From positions 1 to 64,000 of the forward strand of contig JALQYQ010000066.1 of NCBI GenBank assembly GCA_023262855.1: a stretch of DNA of 64,000 nucleotides, in the 5' to 3' direction. How positions within the stretch are numbered: the first letter of the stretch is position 1; the number at the start of each line of letters is the position of its first letter. This DNA is from Crocinitomicaceae bacterium (GTDB lineage: Bacteria; Bacteroidota; Bacteroidia; Flavobacteriales_D; Crocinitomicaceae). Positions 37,644 through 46,467 of the stretch are shown piece after piece. Made by a program: the position numbers and the translations under genes. Below the pieces are notes generated by a model. The model ran no database searches. It saw only the letters and a list, made by a program, of their open reading frames with translations, and was not told the DNA's origin.

Positions 37644-38129
37644 TTATACTACTAATTCTGTTCGTTTTATGTATTCTTTCAATGTTTGTCTCGCTCTGAA
37701 AATATACACTTTCACTTGCGATTCATTCAAATTGGTTATTTCTGCAATTTCTGCGTAATTGTATCCTTCGTAATCACGCAGCAGAACAACTGTTTTTTGA
37801 ACCTCTGGCAATTTATCCAATGCTTCGTTCAACACTTTTTGCAAATCGAATGAAATTGAAAATTCAGTGGAAGCAGTATGTTCTACTTTTTCAAAATCAC
37901 CGTTTCTTCCCTCTTTTTTCACCCAATCGACAATTGCATGATACGCCGTTGTAAACAAATAAGACTTCACTTTTTCGTACGCCACTTCTTCGTGTTTGAT
38001 CCACACTTTTGTAAACGTTTCTTGCACAATATCCTTCGCCGACATCTCATTTTTGAGATGCTTTAGTGCGAATCTGTAGATATTATCCGAAAATTCGTCG
38101 ACAGCGCGATTGTACTCGTTTGAAGTCAT
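37644..38129 (-). CDS. ECF-type RNA polymerase sigma factor
   Basis: The 161-residue protein has sigma region 2 (IYRFALKHLKNEMSAKDIVQETFTKVW, then VKSYLFTTAYHAIVDWVKK) and region 4 (LPEVQKTVVLLRDYEGYNYAEIAEITNLNESQVKVYIFRARQTLKEYI), with nothing in between that would suggest sigma region 3. This is the ECF family layout. The next gene, 7 bases downstream, encodes the likely anti-sigma factor. The start is ATG at 38129; a TTG at 38147 would add six residues. Two copies of AAGTTACAG one helical turn apart lie upstream. Its regulon is unknown, but the adjacent envelope module is the obvious candidate. Confidence 0.92.
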   Translation of the reverse strand: MTSNEYNRAVDEFSDNIYRFALKHLKNEMSAKDIVQETFTKVWIKHEEVAYEKVKSYLFTTAYHAIVDWVKKEGRNGDFEKVEHTASTEFSISFDLQKVLNEALDKLPEVQKTVVLLRDYEGYNYAEIAEITNLNESQVKVYIFRARQTLKEYIKRTELVV

Positions 38130-38159
38130 TTCGTTTATAGGTTCCAACGTTAGACTTGC

Positions 38160-38179
38160 AAGTTACAGAAAAGTTACAG
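38160..38179. repeat. Direct repeat AAGTTACAG x2 before the ECF sigma gene
   Basis: AAGTTACAG occurs at 38160-38168 and 38171-38179, start-to-start spacing 11 bases, about one helical turn. It lies 31-50 bases upstream of the sigma gene ATG. This could be an operator or part of an autoregulated promoter; nothing in the sequence proves it. Confidence 0.5.
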
Positions 38180-38194
38180 CGATTTGAAAAAAAA

Positions 38195-39178
38195 TTAATT
38201 AATCTCCTTAATAACCGATTTCTTTACCATTTTGATCGTATCTTTTCCTATTGTAAAGGTATTTGTTGAAGTATGCGTGGCCGTTTTTAACCAACCTGTT
38301 GAGAGTTCCAATGTAAATTTCGTTTTTGCTTTCGACGAAAATTTAAATTCACTTAAACTGGCTTTTTCCTTCATGTTATCCAACATAAAAAAGGAAAATA
38401 GATCTTTAATGTAGGCTTTCATTTCTTCTTTGTTTGGAGCTTCAGAAGTGATAAAGGTAAATGCATCCGCGTCTTTGTTGATTGTATTTAAAGTGATTGT
38501 TCCTGTTCCAGCCAAGACAAAATTATTGAGTGTGCTGTAATTTAATTCAATTTGAACCGGTTTCCCAACGGTCAATTCAATGCCGTAATAACCATGTATG
38601 TTCAAAATATCTTCCGCATACAAGGCCTCTATATTTTCTGGAAGAATCATTTTATCAACCAAATAATTCATGGTTGCACTAAACACTTCCTTCTCTTCTT
38701 CTTTTTCAAATGTTCCGTCAAACAAGGAAATTACTTCTTCAATTTGCAGTTTAAGATCTTTCGATAATTCTGCTTTGTTGATGATCGAATCATATCGACC
38801 AAGCTCATCCGTTGCGTATTTTATTTTTAATCCTTCGGATAATTGAGCAATGGCTTCATTCAATTCATTAGCACGCTTCGTTTCTGGAAAAGTAAAATTA
38901 CTGTACACCATTTCCATGATATACGAGCTATCCTCCTGCTCTAAAACTGTTATAACGATATCGTATTCAACTTGCTCTTCTTCCTCTGGTTTAGATTTAT
39001 CGTTTTTCGTTTTCGTTGACGAATTAACAACATGAAAGGTACGTGCTTCACCCATTTCATAATACGCAACCGTTGTAACACGATTGGCTGCCAATAAATT
39101 GGGGAATTCTTGTCCATACAATGGAGCGTAGCAGAAAACTACCAACCCAAGAAGAGCTAGTTTCAGGTGTTTAATCAT
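38195..39178 (-). CDS. Secreted protein of unknown function downstream of pgk
   Basis: The 327-residue protein has a signal peptide (LALLGLVVFCYAPLYGQ) and a mostly beta/alpha mixed mature part rich in charged residues, with a lysine/glutamate stretch (KNDKSKPEEEEQVEYD) near residue 60. There are no cysteines of note and no membrane segment after the signal, so it should be periplasmic or exported. I do not recognise a family. It starts 11 bases after the pgk stop, so the two are likely co-transcribed, an odd pairing of glycolysis with an exported protein. Confidence 0.75.
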   Translation of the reverse strand: MIKHLKLALLGLVVFCYAPLYGQEFPNLLAANRVTTVAYYEMGEARTFHVVNSSTKTKNDKSKPEEEEQVEYDIVITVLEQEDSSYIMEMVYSNFTFPETKRANELNEAIAQLSEGLKIKYATDELGRYDSIINKAELSKDLKLQIEEVISLFDGTFEKEEEKEVFSATMNYLVDKMILPENIEALYAEDILNIHGYYGIELTVGKPVQIELNYSTLNNFVLAGTGTITLNTINKDADAFTFITSEAPNKEEMKAYIKDLFSFFMLDNMKEKASLSEFKFSSKAKTKFTLELSTGWLKTATHTSTNTFTIGKDTIKMVKKSVIKEIN

Positions 39179-39189
39179 GTTTCAGAAAA

Positions 39190-40383
39190 TTAGTCGCGGA
39201 TTGCTTTAATTCCCGGCAATTCGATTCCTTCTAAATATTCCAACATAGCACCTCCGCCTGTTGAAACGTATGAAACTTTATCAGCCAATTTGAATTTATT
39301 GATTGCCGCAACAGAATCTCCACCACCGATTAGTGAGAAAGCTCCTTTTTCAGTTGCTTCAACAATGGCATTTGCAACATCTTTTGTTCCTTGTTGGAAG
39401 TTTTCCATTTCGAAAACACCCATTGGACCATTCCACAAAATCAATTTTGAAGAGGCAATAATCTCACGACAAGCAGCAGATGTTTCTGAACCTGTATCAA
39501 GTCCCATCCAACCTTCTGGAATTTCACCAATTTTCACTTCTTGACGATTTGCATCATTGTCAAATTTATCAGCGATAATTGTATCCGTAGGAATATACAA
39601 ATTCACGCCTTTTGCTTTTGCATCGTTCATGATTTTTTGAGCCATTGGAACAAAATCATCTTCAATCAAAGAATTTCCAACTTCACCACCCATCGCTTTA
39701 ACGAAGGTGTATGCCATTCCTCCACCTACGATCAAATTGTCTACTTTATCCAATAAACGCTCGATAATGGTAATTTTTGAAGAAACCTTTGCACCACCAA
39801 CGATAGCAGTCAATGGTTTTTCATCGCTGTTCAATACTTTATCAACGGCTTTAATTTCTCCTTCTAATAAATAACCAAACATTTTATCATTCGGGAAAAA
39901 CTTCGCAACAACTGTTGTACTTGCATGAGCTCGGTGAGCAGTTCCAAATGCATCATTCACGTATACATCACCATGTTTTGCTAATTGTTCTGCAAAACTT
40001 TCAGTTCCAGCAGTTTCGCGCTTGTGAAAACGCACATTTTCTAACATTAACACTTCACCTGGTTTCAAAGCTGCACTCATGTCATCCGCTTGTTCACCGA
40101 TACAATCATTCGCAAACTGAACAGGTACACCTAACAATTCAGCTGTATGTCCAACAATGTGACGCAATGAAAATTTATCTTCAGGACCATCTTTCGGACG
40201 ACCTAAATGCGACATCAACACAACACTTCCACCATTTTTAAGAATGTGTTGAATCGTAGGCAAAGCTGCACGAATACGTGTATCATCCGTAATTTCAAAC
40301 GTTTCTTTGTCCAATGGAACGTTAAAATCAACGCGAATTAGTGCTCTTTTTCCTGCGAAATCATAAGTGTGAATGTCAGCCAT
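39190..40383 (-). CDS. pgk: Phosphoglycerate kinase
   Basis: The 397-residue protein is a full-length phosphoglycerate kinase: [21 protein letters not shown] at the N-terminus, the [10 protein letters not shown] substrate-binding segment, [60 protein letters not shown] and the nucleotide-binding GGGDSVAAI. It makes ATP from 1,3-bisphosphoglycerate in glycolysis and works in reverse in gluconeogenesis. The TAACTTTG promoter box upstream and the short gap to the next gene suggest a two-gene transcript. Confidence 0.98.
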   Translation of the reverse strand: MADIHTYDFAGKRALIRVDFNVPLDKETFEITDDTRIRAALPTIQHILKNGGSVVLMSHLGRPKDGPEDKFSLRHIVGHTAELLGVPVQFANDCIGEQADDMSAALKPGEVLMLENVRFHKRETAGTESFAEQLAKHGDVYVNDAFGTAHRAHASTTVVAKFFPNDKMFGYLLEGEIKAVDKVLNSDEKPLTAIVGGAKVSSKITIIERLLDKVDNLIVGGGMAYTFVKAMGGEVGNSLIEDDFVPMAQKIMNDAKAKGVNLYIPTDTIIADKFDNDANRQEVKIGEIPEGWMGLDTGSETSAACREIIASSKLILWNGPMGVFEMENFQQGTKDVANAIVEATEKGAFSLIGGGDSVAAINKFKLADKVSYVSTGGGAMLEYLEGIELPGIKAIRD

Positions 40384-40407
40384 TTTTGAAGTTTTTAAAT
40401 GTTACGG

Positions 40408-40415
40408 CAAAGTTA
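40408..40415 (-). promoter_or_regulatory. -7 promoter box for pgk
   Basis: Minus-strand TAACTTTG, a full match to TAnnTTTG, ending 24 bases before the pgk ATG at 40383. The heptamer repeat 40421-40441 covers the region where the -33 element would lie. Confidence 0.5.
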
Positions 40416-40420
40416 ATTAG

Positions 40421-40441
40421 AACATGGAACATAGAACATGG
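40421..40441. repeat. Three tandem heptamers in the pgk-xseA divergent region
   Basis: AACATGG, AACATAG and AACATGG sit directly head to tail with one mismatch in the middle unit. The block is directly upstream of the pgk -7 box and 47 bases before the xseA GTG. Confidence 0.7.
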
Positions 40442-40487
40442 ATGATTGACTTTTTTCTGTGAAATAAATTGGTTAATTTCAACCTCC

Positions 40488-41876
40488 GTGTCAGAAAATC
40501 GTCAAATATTCAGTTTACAGCAGGTTGTTTCTTCCATTCGAAAAACGATTGAAGAACGCTATCAATCAAGCTATTGGGTAAAAGCAGAAATGCATAAATT
40601 GAATTTGTACCCAAGTGGACACGCATTCCCAGAATTGGTGCAAAAGGAAAATGACAAAATTGTGGCGCAAATAAATGCGTCCATTTGGAACCATAATTTT
40701 CAACGCATCAACAAGCAATTTATTGAAGTTGTAAAAGAACCCTTGAAAGAAGGAACAACGTTGTTGCTAAATGTCAAAGTAGTTTTTCACGAAACATTTG
40801 GATTGAGTTTACAAATTTTGGACATTGATCCAAATTATGCGCTCGGAGAATTGCAACGTGAGCGTGAAGAAACCTTGAAAAAATTGCAGGTTGAGCGTTT
40901 GATTAATGCTAATCAATTATTGGATTTTCCTTTGTTACCGAAACGAATCGCGATTATTTCTGCGGACACGAGTAAGGGCTTGTCAGATTTTATGAAGGTT
41001 TTGAATAACAATCCATGGAATTACCAATTTTTCACGATGTTGTTTCAAGCCTATTTACAAGGCGATGTTGCCGCACCATCGATCATTGAACAATTAAAAC
41101 GCATTGAAAAAGTGAAACAGCATTTTGATGTTGTTGTCATTGTGCGCGGCGGTGGCGGTGAAGTTGGACTTTCGTGTTACAATAATTATGAATTGTGTAA
41201 AGCAATTGCTTCTTTCTCTTTACCTGTTTTAACTGGAATTGGACATTCAACCAACATGACAGTTGCAGAACTTGTTGCCTTTAGAAATGCCATCACACCA
41301 ACTGAGTTAGCCGATTTCTTATTGCAAACTTTCCATGATTTTTCAGTTCCTGTTAACGATGCACGTAAAGTTTTACGTTCTTCTTCATACAGAATTTTAG
41401 AACGAGCAAATCAATTATTTTCAGCAGAGACAAAACACTATAAAAACAGTGCAACAAATTACCTATTAGAATCTAAAAACAGTTTGCTGCTCACGAGTCA
41501 ACAATTCAAAAATGAGGCAAAATCACTTTTAGCACATAATCGTGAACATTTGCATTTTGCCCAAAAAGAATGTTCAAATTATTCAAATAGATTGTTTAAA
41601 TTGAATCGCGAGCGAATAGCAGAATATGTTGTTCAGTTGCCACTTAAGTTTATTAATCGGCTTGGAAAAGAGCAACAGCATATTTCTGAAATGGAAAACA
41701 TGGTGCGTTTGATGGATCCGAAAAATGTATTAAAACGTGGATATTCCATCACAACAATCAACGGACAAACAATACAAAAAAACAATCAAGCAGAAATTGG
41801 TGATACTATAACAACAATTACTTACGATTTCGAATTGACATCTACATTAATTAAAAAAGAAGAAAATGGAGAATGA
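40488..41876 (+). CDS. xseA: Exodeoxyribonuclease VII large subunit
   Basis: The 462-residue protein has the N-terminal OB-fold (SYWVKAEMHKLNLYPSGHAFPELV), the central catalytic region with RIAIISADTSKGLSDFM, VVIVRGGGGEVGLSCYNNYELCKAI, and the ITGIGHSTN-type segment LTGIGHSTNMTVAELVAFRNAITPTELA, then a long coiled-coil and a C-terminal MDPKNVLKRGYSIT block. With XseB it degrades single-stranded DNA from both ends. The start is taken as GTG at 40488 (VSENRQIFSLQQV), which gives the usual N-terminus; a TTG at 40446 gives 14 unlikely extra residues. xseB overlaps its 3' end by 11 bases. Confidence 0.95.
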   Translation: MSENRQIFSLQQVVSSIRKTIEERYQSSYWVKAEMHKLNLYPSGHAFPELVQKENDKIVAQINASIWNHNFQRINKQFIEVVKEPLKEGTTLLLNVKVVFHETFGLSLQILDIDPNYALGELQREREETLKKLQVERLINANQLLDFPLLPKRIAIISADTSKGLSDFMKVLNNNPWNYQFFTMLFQAYLQGDVAAPSIIEQLKRIEKVKQHFDVVVIVRGGGGEVGLSCYNNYELCKAIASFSLPVLTGIGHSTNMTVAELVAFRNAITPTELADFLLQTFHDFSVPVNDARKVLRSSSYRILERANQLFSAETKHYKNSATNYLLESKNSLLLTSQQFKNEAKSLLAHNREHLHFAQKECSNYSNRLFKLNRERIAEYVVQLPLKFINRLGKEQQHISEMENMVRLMDPKNVLKRGYSITTINGQTIQKNNQAEIGDTITTITYDFELTSTLIKKEENGE

Positions 41877-42063
41877 ATTAAACTATACTGCGGCTTTTGA
41901 AGAATTACAGGAAATTGTGCGAGACATGGAAGACGGTGAAATTACTGTTGATGAATTGGCATTAAAAGTGAAGCGAGCAGCAGAATTAATCAAAATCTGT
42001 AAAAACAAACTTACTTCAACAGAAGAAGATGTGAATTTAATTTTGAAGGAATTGGAAGGTTAA
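41866..42063 (+). CDS. xseB: Exodeoxyribonuclease VII small subunit
   Basis: This 65-residue, acidic, helical protein has the XseB signature: NYTAAFEELQEIVRDMEDGEITVDEL followed by KVKRAAELIKICKNKL. Length is typical (60-80). The ATG overlaps the end of xseA, so the two subunits are translated from one message. Confidence 0.95.
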   Translation: MENELNYTAAFEELQEIVRDMEDGEITVDELALKVKRAAELIKICKNKLTSTEEDVNLILKELEG

Positions 42064-42120
42064 TTGTAAGAACTCCTTGAAATGAACTTAATCATTGGTT
42101 GTTTGTAAACAGCCTTGCTT

Positions 42121-44754
42121 ATGAAATACATTTTTGCCGTATTGCTCACGTTTATTTGCAATTTACTTGTTGCAAATCCAATTTATGACACAATTTATCA
42201 TCCTTTATATGGTGGTAATCAAATTGTCGAAGTGAGACTTCATTCCTCCTATTCGGCCAACAAAGGTTTTCTAACGATCGATCAATCTGCTCTCAACCAC
42301 AACACAATTTCAAAAATTCTCGTTCGTGATTCTCTTGGAAATACCTTGATGAAATTCAACGACCTTGATAAAACATTTGACGCCAAAAAACTCAAATCAA
42401 TCTCAGCAGCTTCCAAGCTAGTAAAGGCGCATAAACTGCAAACAAAAAACACTTCTTCTTACGTAGGAAATGATGACAGCGGATTTAATATTCTGTATCC
42501 AATTTTTACTTGTTTACCATCTGACAACGGACAATGTGTATCAGCGAAGATTGGTTTGTTGGATTCACTTGGAACAATTGTTATTCCGATGGAATATGAC
42601 CAAATCTCATGGGTTGACTCTGTCTTTATCACCAGAAAACAAGATAACTATAGTTTATATTCTGACCAATTCAAACTCTTACTAAACGATTACCAACTCA
42701 TCGAATACATCAACAATCAGAAAGATCATCTTCTCTTGAAAAAAGATAATTTATACGGATTGATTCATCGAACTGGAAAATACATTTTACCCATGGAATT
42801 TGAAATGATTCGAAATTCCAAATTTATGTATGGAAGATATGAGTTTTTAAAGGATGGATTATGGGGTTTTGTCGACTTTTCCTTAACCACATTTTTAGAT
42901 CCATTTTCACCATCTCCTAATCTGTTACAACGTGATGGGTATTTCGAATATCGTGATGATAACAACATATGGACGGTGCTTGATTCTACAGGACGTATTC
43001 TTTTACGTTCATCTATGGAAATGTCACAAGTTGTAAATCAAAATCGCTTTCTTGTATTTCGATATACACGAGAAAATGGATATGAACGCTTCTTGGTTGA
43101 CGCGTTTGGGAAACCAGTTGTTGAAGAAAGTTATTACGACTTATGGCGCGTAAATAAAACAACCATAATTGCTGGATACGATGCAAAAATACACGATGCA
43201 AGCAATTACAAAAAATCGTATAAATGGATTTTGTTGGATCAAAATGGCCAAGCAAAATCTGAAACAGTTTATAAAAGCATACAACCAATAGATGAACAAT
43301 TTTTAGGTGTTTGGACCTTTAAAGACAAGCAACAAGTCATTGATGATTTGGGGAATGATGTTCTCGGATATTCCGTGGATGGTATTTATAAATATTCCGA
43401 ACATGTCTATAAAATTCAAATTGACGGTAAACATCAGTTCATTGACTTGCACAGACCTCGATTTGTGTCGAAAAAGTATGACCAAATCCAATGCATTTCA
43501 GAAAATCGTTTTGGAGTGCAAAAAGATGGTTTGTTTGGATTTATCAATGGAAACACATTCGAAGAAATTGTACCAATCAATGCTGACCAAATATCTTGCT
43601 TCAAGGATGGAATCGCTTCACTAAAAATAAATAATGAATGGATATTGATTGATACACTCGGTCAAGTTTATTCAAAAGACCGATACAAGAATATCAAATT
43701 GCTTGATAATGGTTTTGCCCTCGTAGAAAAAGAAGGAAAATATGGTATCATTGATGAAAAAGGAATATTTGCAATTCCCTTAATTTATGATGAAGTAAAA
43801 TTTATAGTACATAAAGACAATGCCTATTTTATTGGTGTAAAGCGCAATGGAAAATACGGAGTCATCAACATGAAACATGAGGTACTGTATCCATTTATCT
43901 TCGAAACTTGCGTTGAACTCACAGATTATACGAGCATTCCTCAAAATAGACAAAATGGATTTTATGCTTTTCTAAGTATAACAAATCGACTAACAATCGA
44001 ATATTACTATTTGAATATTGATCAGAGAAAAGATGAATTAAAAATTCAGGCCAATCCAACCAAAGGCTTCAAAATTGTCACAAAAAGCTGTTCGAGTAAT
44101 TCAACCGGAAAATGCATGGGTGTTGAAAACTGGACGGGTCAACCAATTATTCCAGCGACCTTCGGTCAAATAAAGAATTTAAGGTATAATACCTTCGAAG
44201 TTTATTCCAGTAAAGGTGCTGGTTTGATGGATACGCTTGGAAGAACGCTTATTCCGCCAATTTACGCTTACATGTATGAATTAGGCCGTGATACAACGCT
44301 CTTACAAGTTGGACGACATTCGGGAACTTGGGGTTTATATACGCGTTCTGGAAAAATGATCGCCGATACTGTCTATGGAGGATTTGAAGAACCAATCAAT
44401 GGGCTAATTCCCTTTTATGCCAATATGCATTTCCGAATTGAAAACAATCAATGGGTTCATGATGATAAAAAAATTGGCTTCATGGATAGAAATGGCAAAA
44501 TTCTTATCGAACCATTTTATGATCAGATTTACAAAGACTATCCAAAAAAAGGTTCAATTCAATTAAAATATGGCACCAATTATTGTGTCATCGATGAAAA
44601 TGGAAAACTGATTGAAGGTAATTTTGCAACCCATTCCAATGATGAATCAGAGAACTATGAAATTCATGAATCTGCCGAAGAAAATGCCTTACCAACGAAT
44701 GATACCAGTAAAAAACGCCATCATAAAAAGCGAAAAAAAGTACGTTGGATCTAA
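42121..44754 (+). CDS. WG-repeat protein with signal peptide and basic tail
   Basis: The 877-residue protein starts with a signal peptide (MKYIFAVLLTFICNLLVANP) and contains at least ten WG-type repeats, short beta units ending in a G-F/L/Y-I/V-D/N pattern, for example DGLWGFVDFS, KDGLFGFIN, KEGKYGIIDEKG, NGKYGVIN, GTWGLYTRSG and KIGFMDRNGKILIEPFYDQI. The last 14 residues are very basic (KKRHHKKRKKVRWI). WG-repeat proteins form propeller-like or solenoid beta structures and appear in the envelope of many Bacteroidota; function is not established. The start is ATG at 42121 rather than the TTG six bases upstream. It is followed after 40 bases by a DUF4249 lipoprotein. Confidence 0.85.
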   Translation: MKYIFAVLLTFICNLLVANPIYDTIYHPLYGGNQIVEVRLHSSYSANKGFLTIDQSALNHNTISKILVRDSLGNTLMKFNDLDKTFDAKKLKSISAASKLVKAHKLQTKNTSSYVGNDDSGFNILYPIFTCLPSDNGQCVSAKIGLLDSLGTIVIPMEYDQISWVDSVFITRKQDNYSLYSDQFKLLLNDYQLIEYINNQKDHLLLKKDNLYGLIHRTGKYILPMEFEMIRNSKFMYGRYEFLKDGLWGFVDFSLTTFLDPFSPSPNLLQRDGYFEYRDDNNIWTVLDSTGRILLRSSMEMSQVVNQNRFLVFRYTRENGYERFLVDAFGKPVVEESYYDLWRVNKTTIIAGYDAKIHDASNYKKSYKWILLDQNGQAKSETVYKSIQPIDEQFLGVWTFKDKQQVIDDLGNDVLGYSVDGIYKYSEHVYKIQIDGKHQFIDLHRPRFVSKKYDQIQCISENRFGVQKDGLFGFINGNTFEEIVPINADQISCFKDGIASLKINNEWILIDTLGQVYSKDRYKNIKLLDNGFALVEKEGKYGIIDEKGIFAIPLIYDEVKFIVHKDNAYFIGVKRNGKYGVINMKHEVLYPFIFETCVELTDYTSIPQNRQNGFYAFLSITNRLTIEYYYLNIDQRKDELKIQANPTKGFKIVTKSCSSNSTGKCMGVENWTGQPIIPATFGQIKNLRYNTFEVYSSKGAGLMDTLGRTLIPPIYAYMYELGRDTTLLQVGRHSGTWGLYTRSGKMIADTVYGGFEEPINGLIPFYANMHFRIENNQWVHDDKKIGFMDRNGKILIEPFYDQIYKDYPKKGSIQLKYGTNYCVIDENGKLIEGNFATHSNDESENYEIHESAEENALPTNDTSKKRHHKKRKKVRWI

Positions 44755-44794
44755 AACAAACTGAAAATGATTTATTTTTAAGAAAAATTTTAGG

Positions 44795-45730
44795 TTGAAA
44801 AACGCGTTTTTGTATACTCTTCTCGTATTAATTTCTTGTACTAAAGAAGTTCAAATTGATATTCCCGGATATCAAGAACAGGTTGTTGTAGACGGAAGAA
44901 TAGAAACAGGAGGTTTTCCTATCGTCATGCTTTCGAAATCACAAAATGTTTATGCGCCTACAGATTTAGCAGCCTATATTTCATCCTTTATTTCTGATGC
45001 CGAAGTTACAGTGAGTAATGGAAGTCAAAGTTTTGCACTTCAATTAATTTCCGTCAATTCACTTCCCCTTGAGAGTCAAAAAACCGTTGCAGAGATGTTA
45101 AAAGTTACACTCAATGAATTGCAATTATTACCCATTCAAGTCTATTCAACAACAGATCCTCTAACCATGGGTGAAGTTGGTAAAACCTATACGTTAACAA
45201 TCAATCATCAGGGTAAAAGTTATGCTGGCTCTACCACTTTATTAACTCCAGTTGCTCTCAATAATTTGTATTGGAAACCTGACGATTCAAACTCCGATTA
45301 CGGTTATTCTTGGGCGAATTTGACGGATCCTGCAGGAGAATTCAATGGATATAAATGGGAAGCAAAACGCATCAATCACACTTCAACAGGTGAATATTTG
45401 GACGATTTATACAAACGCGCTGGATATTTTAAAGACCAATATTTTGATGGTTTAACCTTTGAATTTGCGGTTGAAAATCCACTAAAACGAAAAGATACAA
45501 CTCATTTGGAAGCTTATAAACGCTTTTACCGCGTGGGCGATACTGTTGTGATTAAACTTTCTCGATTGGACTACGCAACTTATGATTTTTTTGATAAGAA
45601 ATCGGCGCAATTAGGAAATGGTGGAAATCCGTTTGCTACACCCGTAAATATTCCATCAAATATTTCAGGAGCACTAGGAATTTGGGCAGGAATTTCGCCT
45701 TGGTACGATACCTTGGCTTGTCATCCTTAA
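44795..45730 (+). CDS. DUF4249 lipoprotein
   Basis: The 311-residue protein begins at a TTG with KNAFLYTLLVLISCTKE, a lipoprotein signal with Cys15; no ATG precedes it in frame. The mature part has the DUF4249 pattern: VVVDGRIETGGFPIVMLSKS, SDAEVTVSN, GKTYTLTINHQGKSYAG. DUF4249 genes normally follow a TonB receptor with a carboxypeptidase-regulatory domain, in which case the lipoprotein may act as its surface partner. No such receptor is adjacent here; the upstream gene is the WG-repeat protein. It ends 4 bases from the convergent SCO gene. Confidence 0.82.
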   Translation: MKNAFLYTLLVLISCTKEVQIDIPGYQEQVVVDGRIETGGFPIVMLSKSQNVYAPTDLAAYISSFISDAEVTVSNGSQSFALQLISVNSLPLESQKTVAEMLKVTLNELQLLPIQVYSTTDPLTMGEVGKTYTLTINHQGKSYAGSTTLLTPVALNNLYWKPDDSNSDYGYSWANLTDPAGEFNGYKWEAKRINHTSTGEYLDDLYKRAGYFKDQYFDGLTFEFAVENPLKRKDTTHLEAYKRFYRVGDTVVIKLSRLDYATYDFFDKKSAQLGNGGNPFATPVNIPSNISGALGIWAGISPWYDTLACHP

Positions 45731-45734
45731 GGAT

Positions 45735-46397
45735 TTATTCGTTTAATAAAAGCGACATGTCGTGCATCATTTTGTCGACATCTTTTTGATTCGTTCCGTC
45801 ATAATAACCACGAATGCGCATTTGTTTATCCACTAAAACAAAATTATTGGTATGAATGAAATCACTTCCCACATCACCCTGATTTTCAGCTTCGGTTGGT
45901 TTTAAAGTGAAAAATGATGTGCGTGCTAAATCATAAATGTCTTCCCGCTTTCCAGTTAAGAAATTCCATTGATTTCCTTTTGAATTATGAGCTTCAGCAT
46001 AACGTTTCAATTGCTCAACTGAATCTGTTTCAGGATCAACACTGAAACTAAGTATTTTCACATTGCTGTTCGATCTAAATTTCTCATGAACGCGTTGCAT
46101 TTGAGCATTCATTCGTGGACAAATCGTCTTACATGTTGTAAAGAAGTACTCAACAACATATACTTTACCACGAACATCTTCCTGAGTGATTGTTTTATTG
46201 TCTTGATTCTTAAATGCGAATTTTCCAATCGTGTGACCATAACCCACACGCAAGAGTTCAGGATCTACCATGTCTTCAGGAACATCAATTGGATTGATAA
46301 TTGGCAACGTTTCCGCTTCTGGTTCTGGACGCGTCATAAAATACGTGAATGTCACACCAGCTATTGAAAATAGAACAAGAAATATAATACGATTCAT
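45735..46397 (-). CDS. SCO1/SenC family copper-binding thioredoxin-like protein
   Basis: The 220-residue protein has one N-terminal membrane anchor (residues ~4-21) and a periplasmic thioredoxin-like domain with the copper/redox motif CKTIC (Cys89 and Cys93) and a distal histidine in DFIHTNNFVL (His182), the three ligands of SCO proteins. Family members deliver copper to the CuA site of cytochrome oxidase or act as thiol reductants. No oxidase gene is in the window. The ATG lies exactly 4 bases after a TAATTTTG promoter box, suggesting a leaderless transcript. Confidence 0.94.
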   Translation of the reverse strand: MNRIIFLVLFSIAGVTFTYFMTRPEPEAETLPIINPIDVPEDMVDPELLRVGYGHTIGKFAFKNQDNKTITQEDVRGKVYVVEYFFTTCKTICPRMNAQMQRVHEKFRSNSNVKILSFSVDPETDSVEQLKRYAEAHNSKGNQWNFLTGKREDIYDLARTSFFTLKPTEAENQGDVGSDFIHTNNFVLVDKQMRIRGYYDGTNQKDVDKMMHDMSLLLNE

Positions 46398-46401
46398 GGT
46401 A

Positions 46402-46409
46402 CAAAATTA
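46402..46409 (-). promoter_or_regulatory. Promoter of the SCO gene
   Basis: Minus-strand TAATTTTG matches TAnnTTTG; a TTG at 46431-46429 gives a 19-base spacer, the textbook Bacteroidota arrangement. Only 4 bases separate the box from the ATG. Confidence 0.65.
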
Positions 46410-46467
46410 CGCAATGACCCCTGTCAAACAATGATGTGCGTCAGTTATTTCACAAATCTGAGAATTT

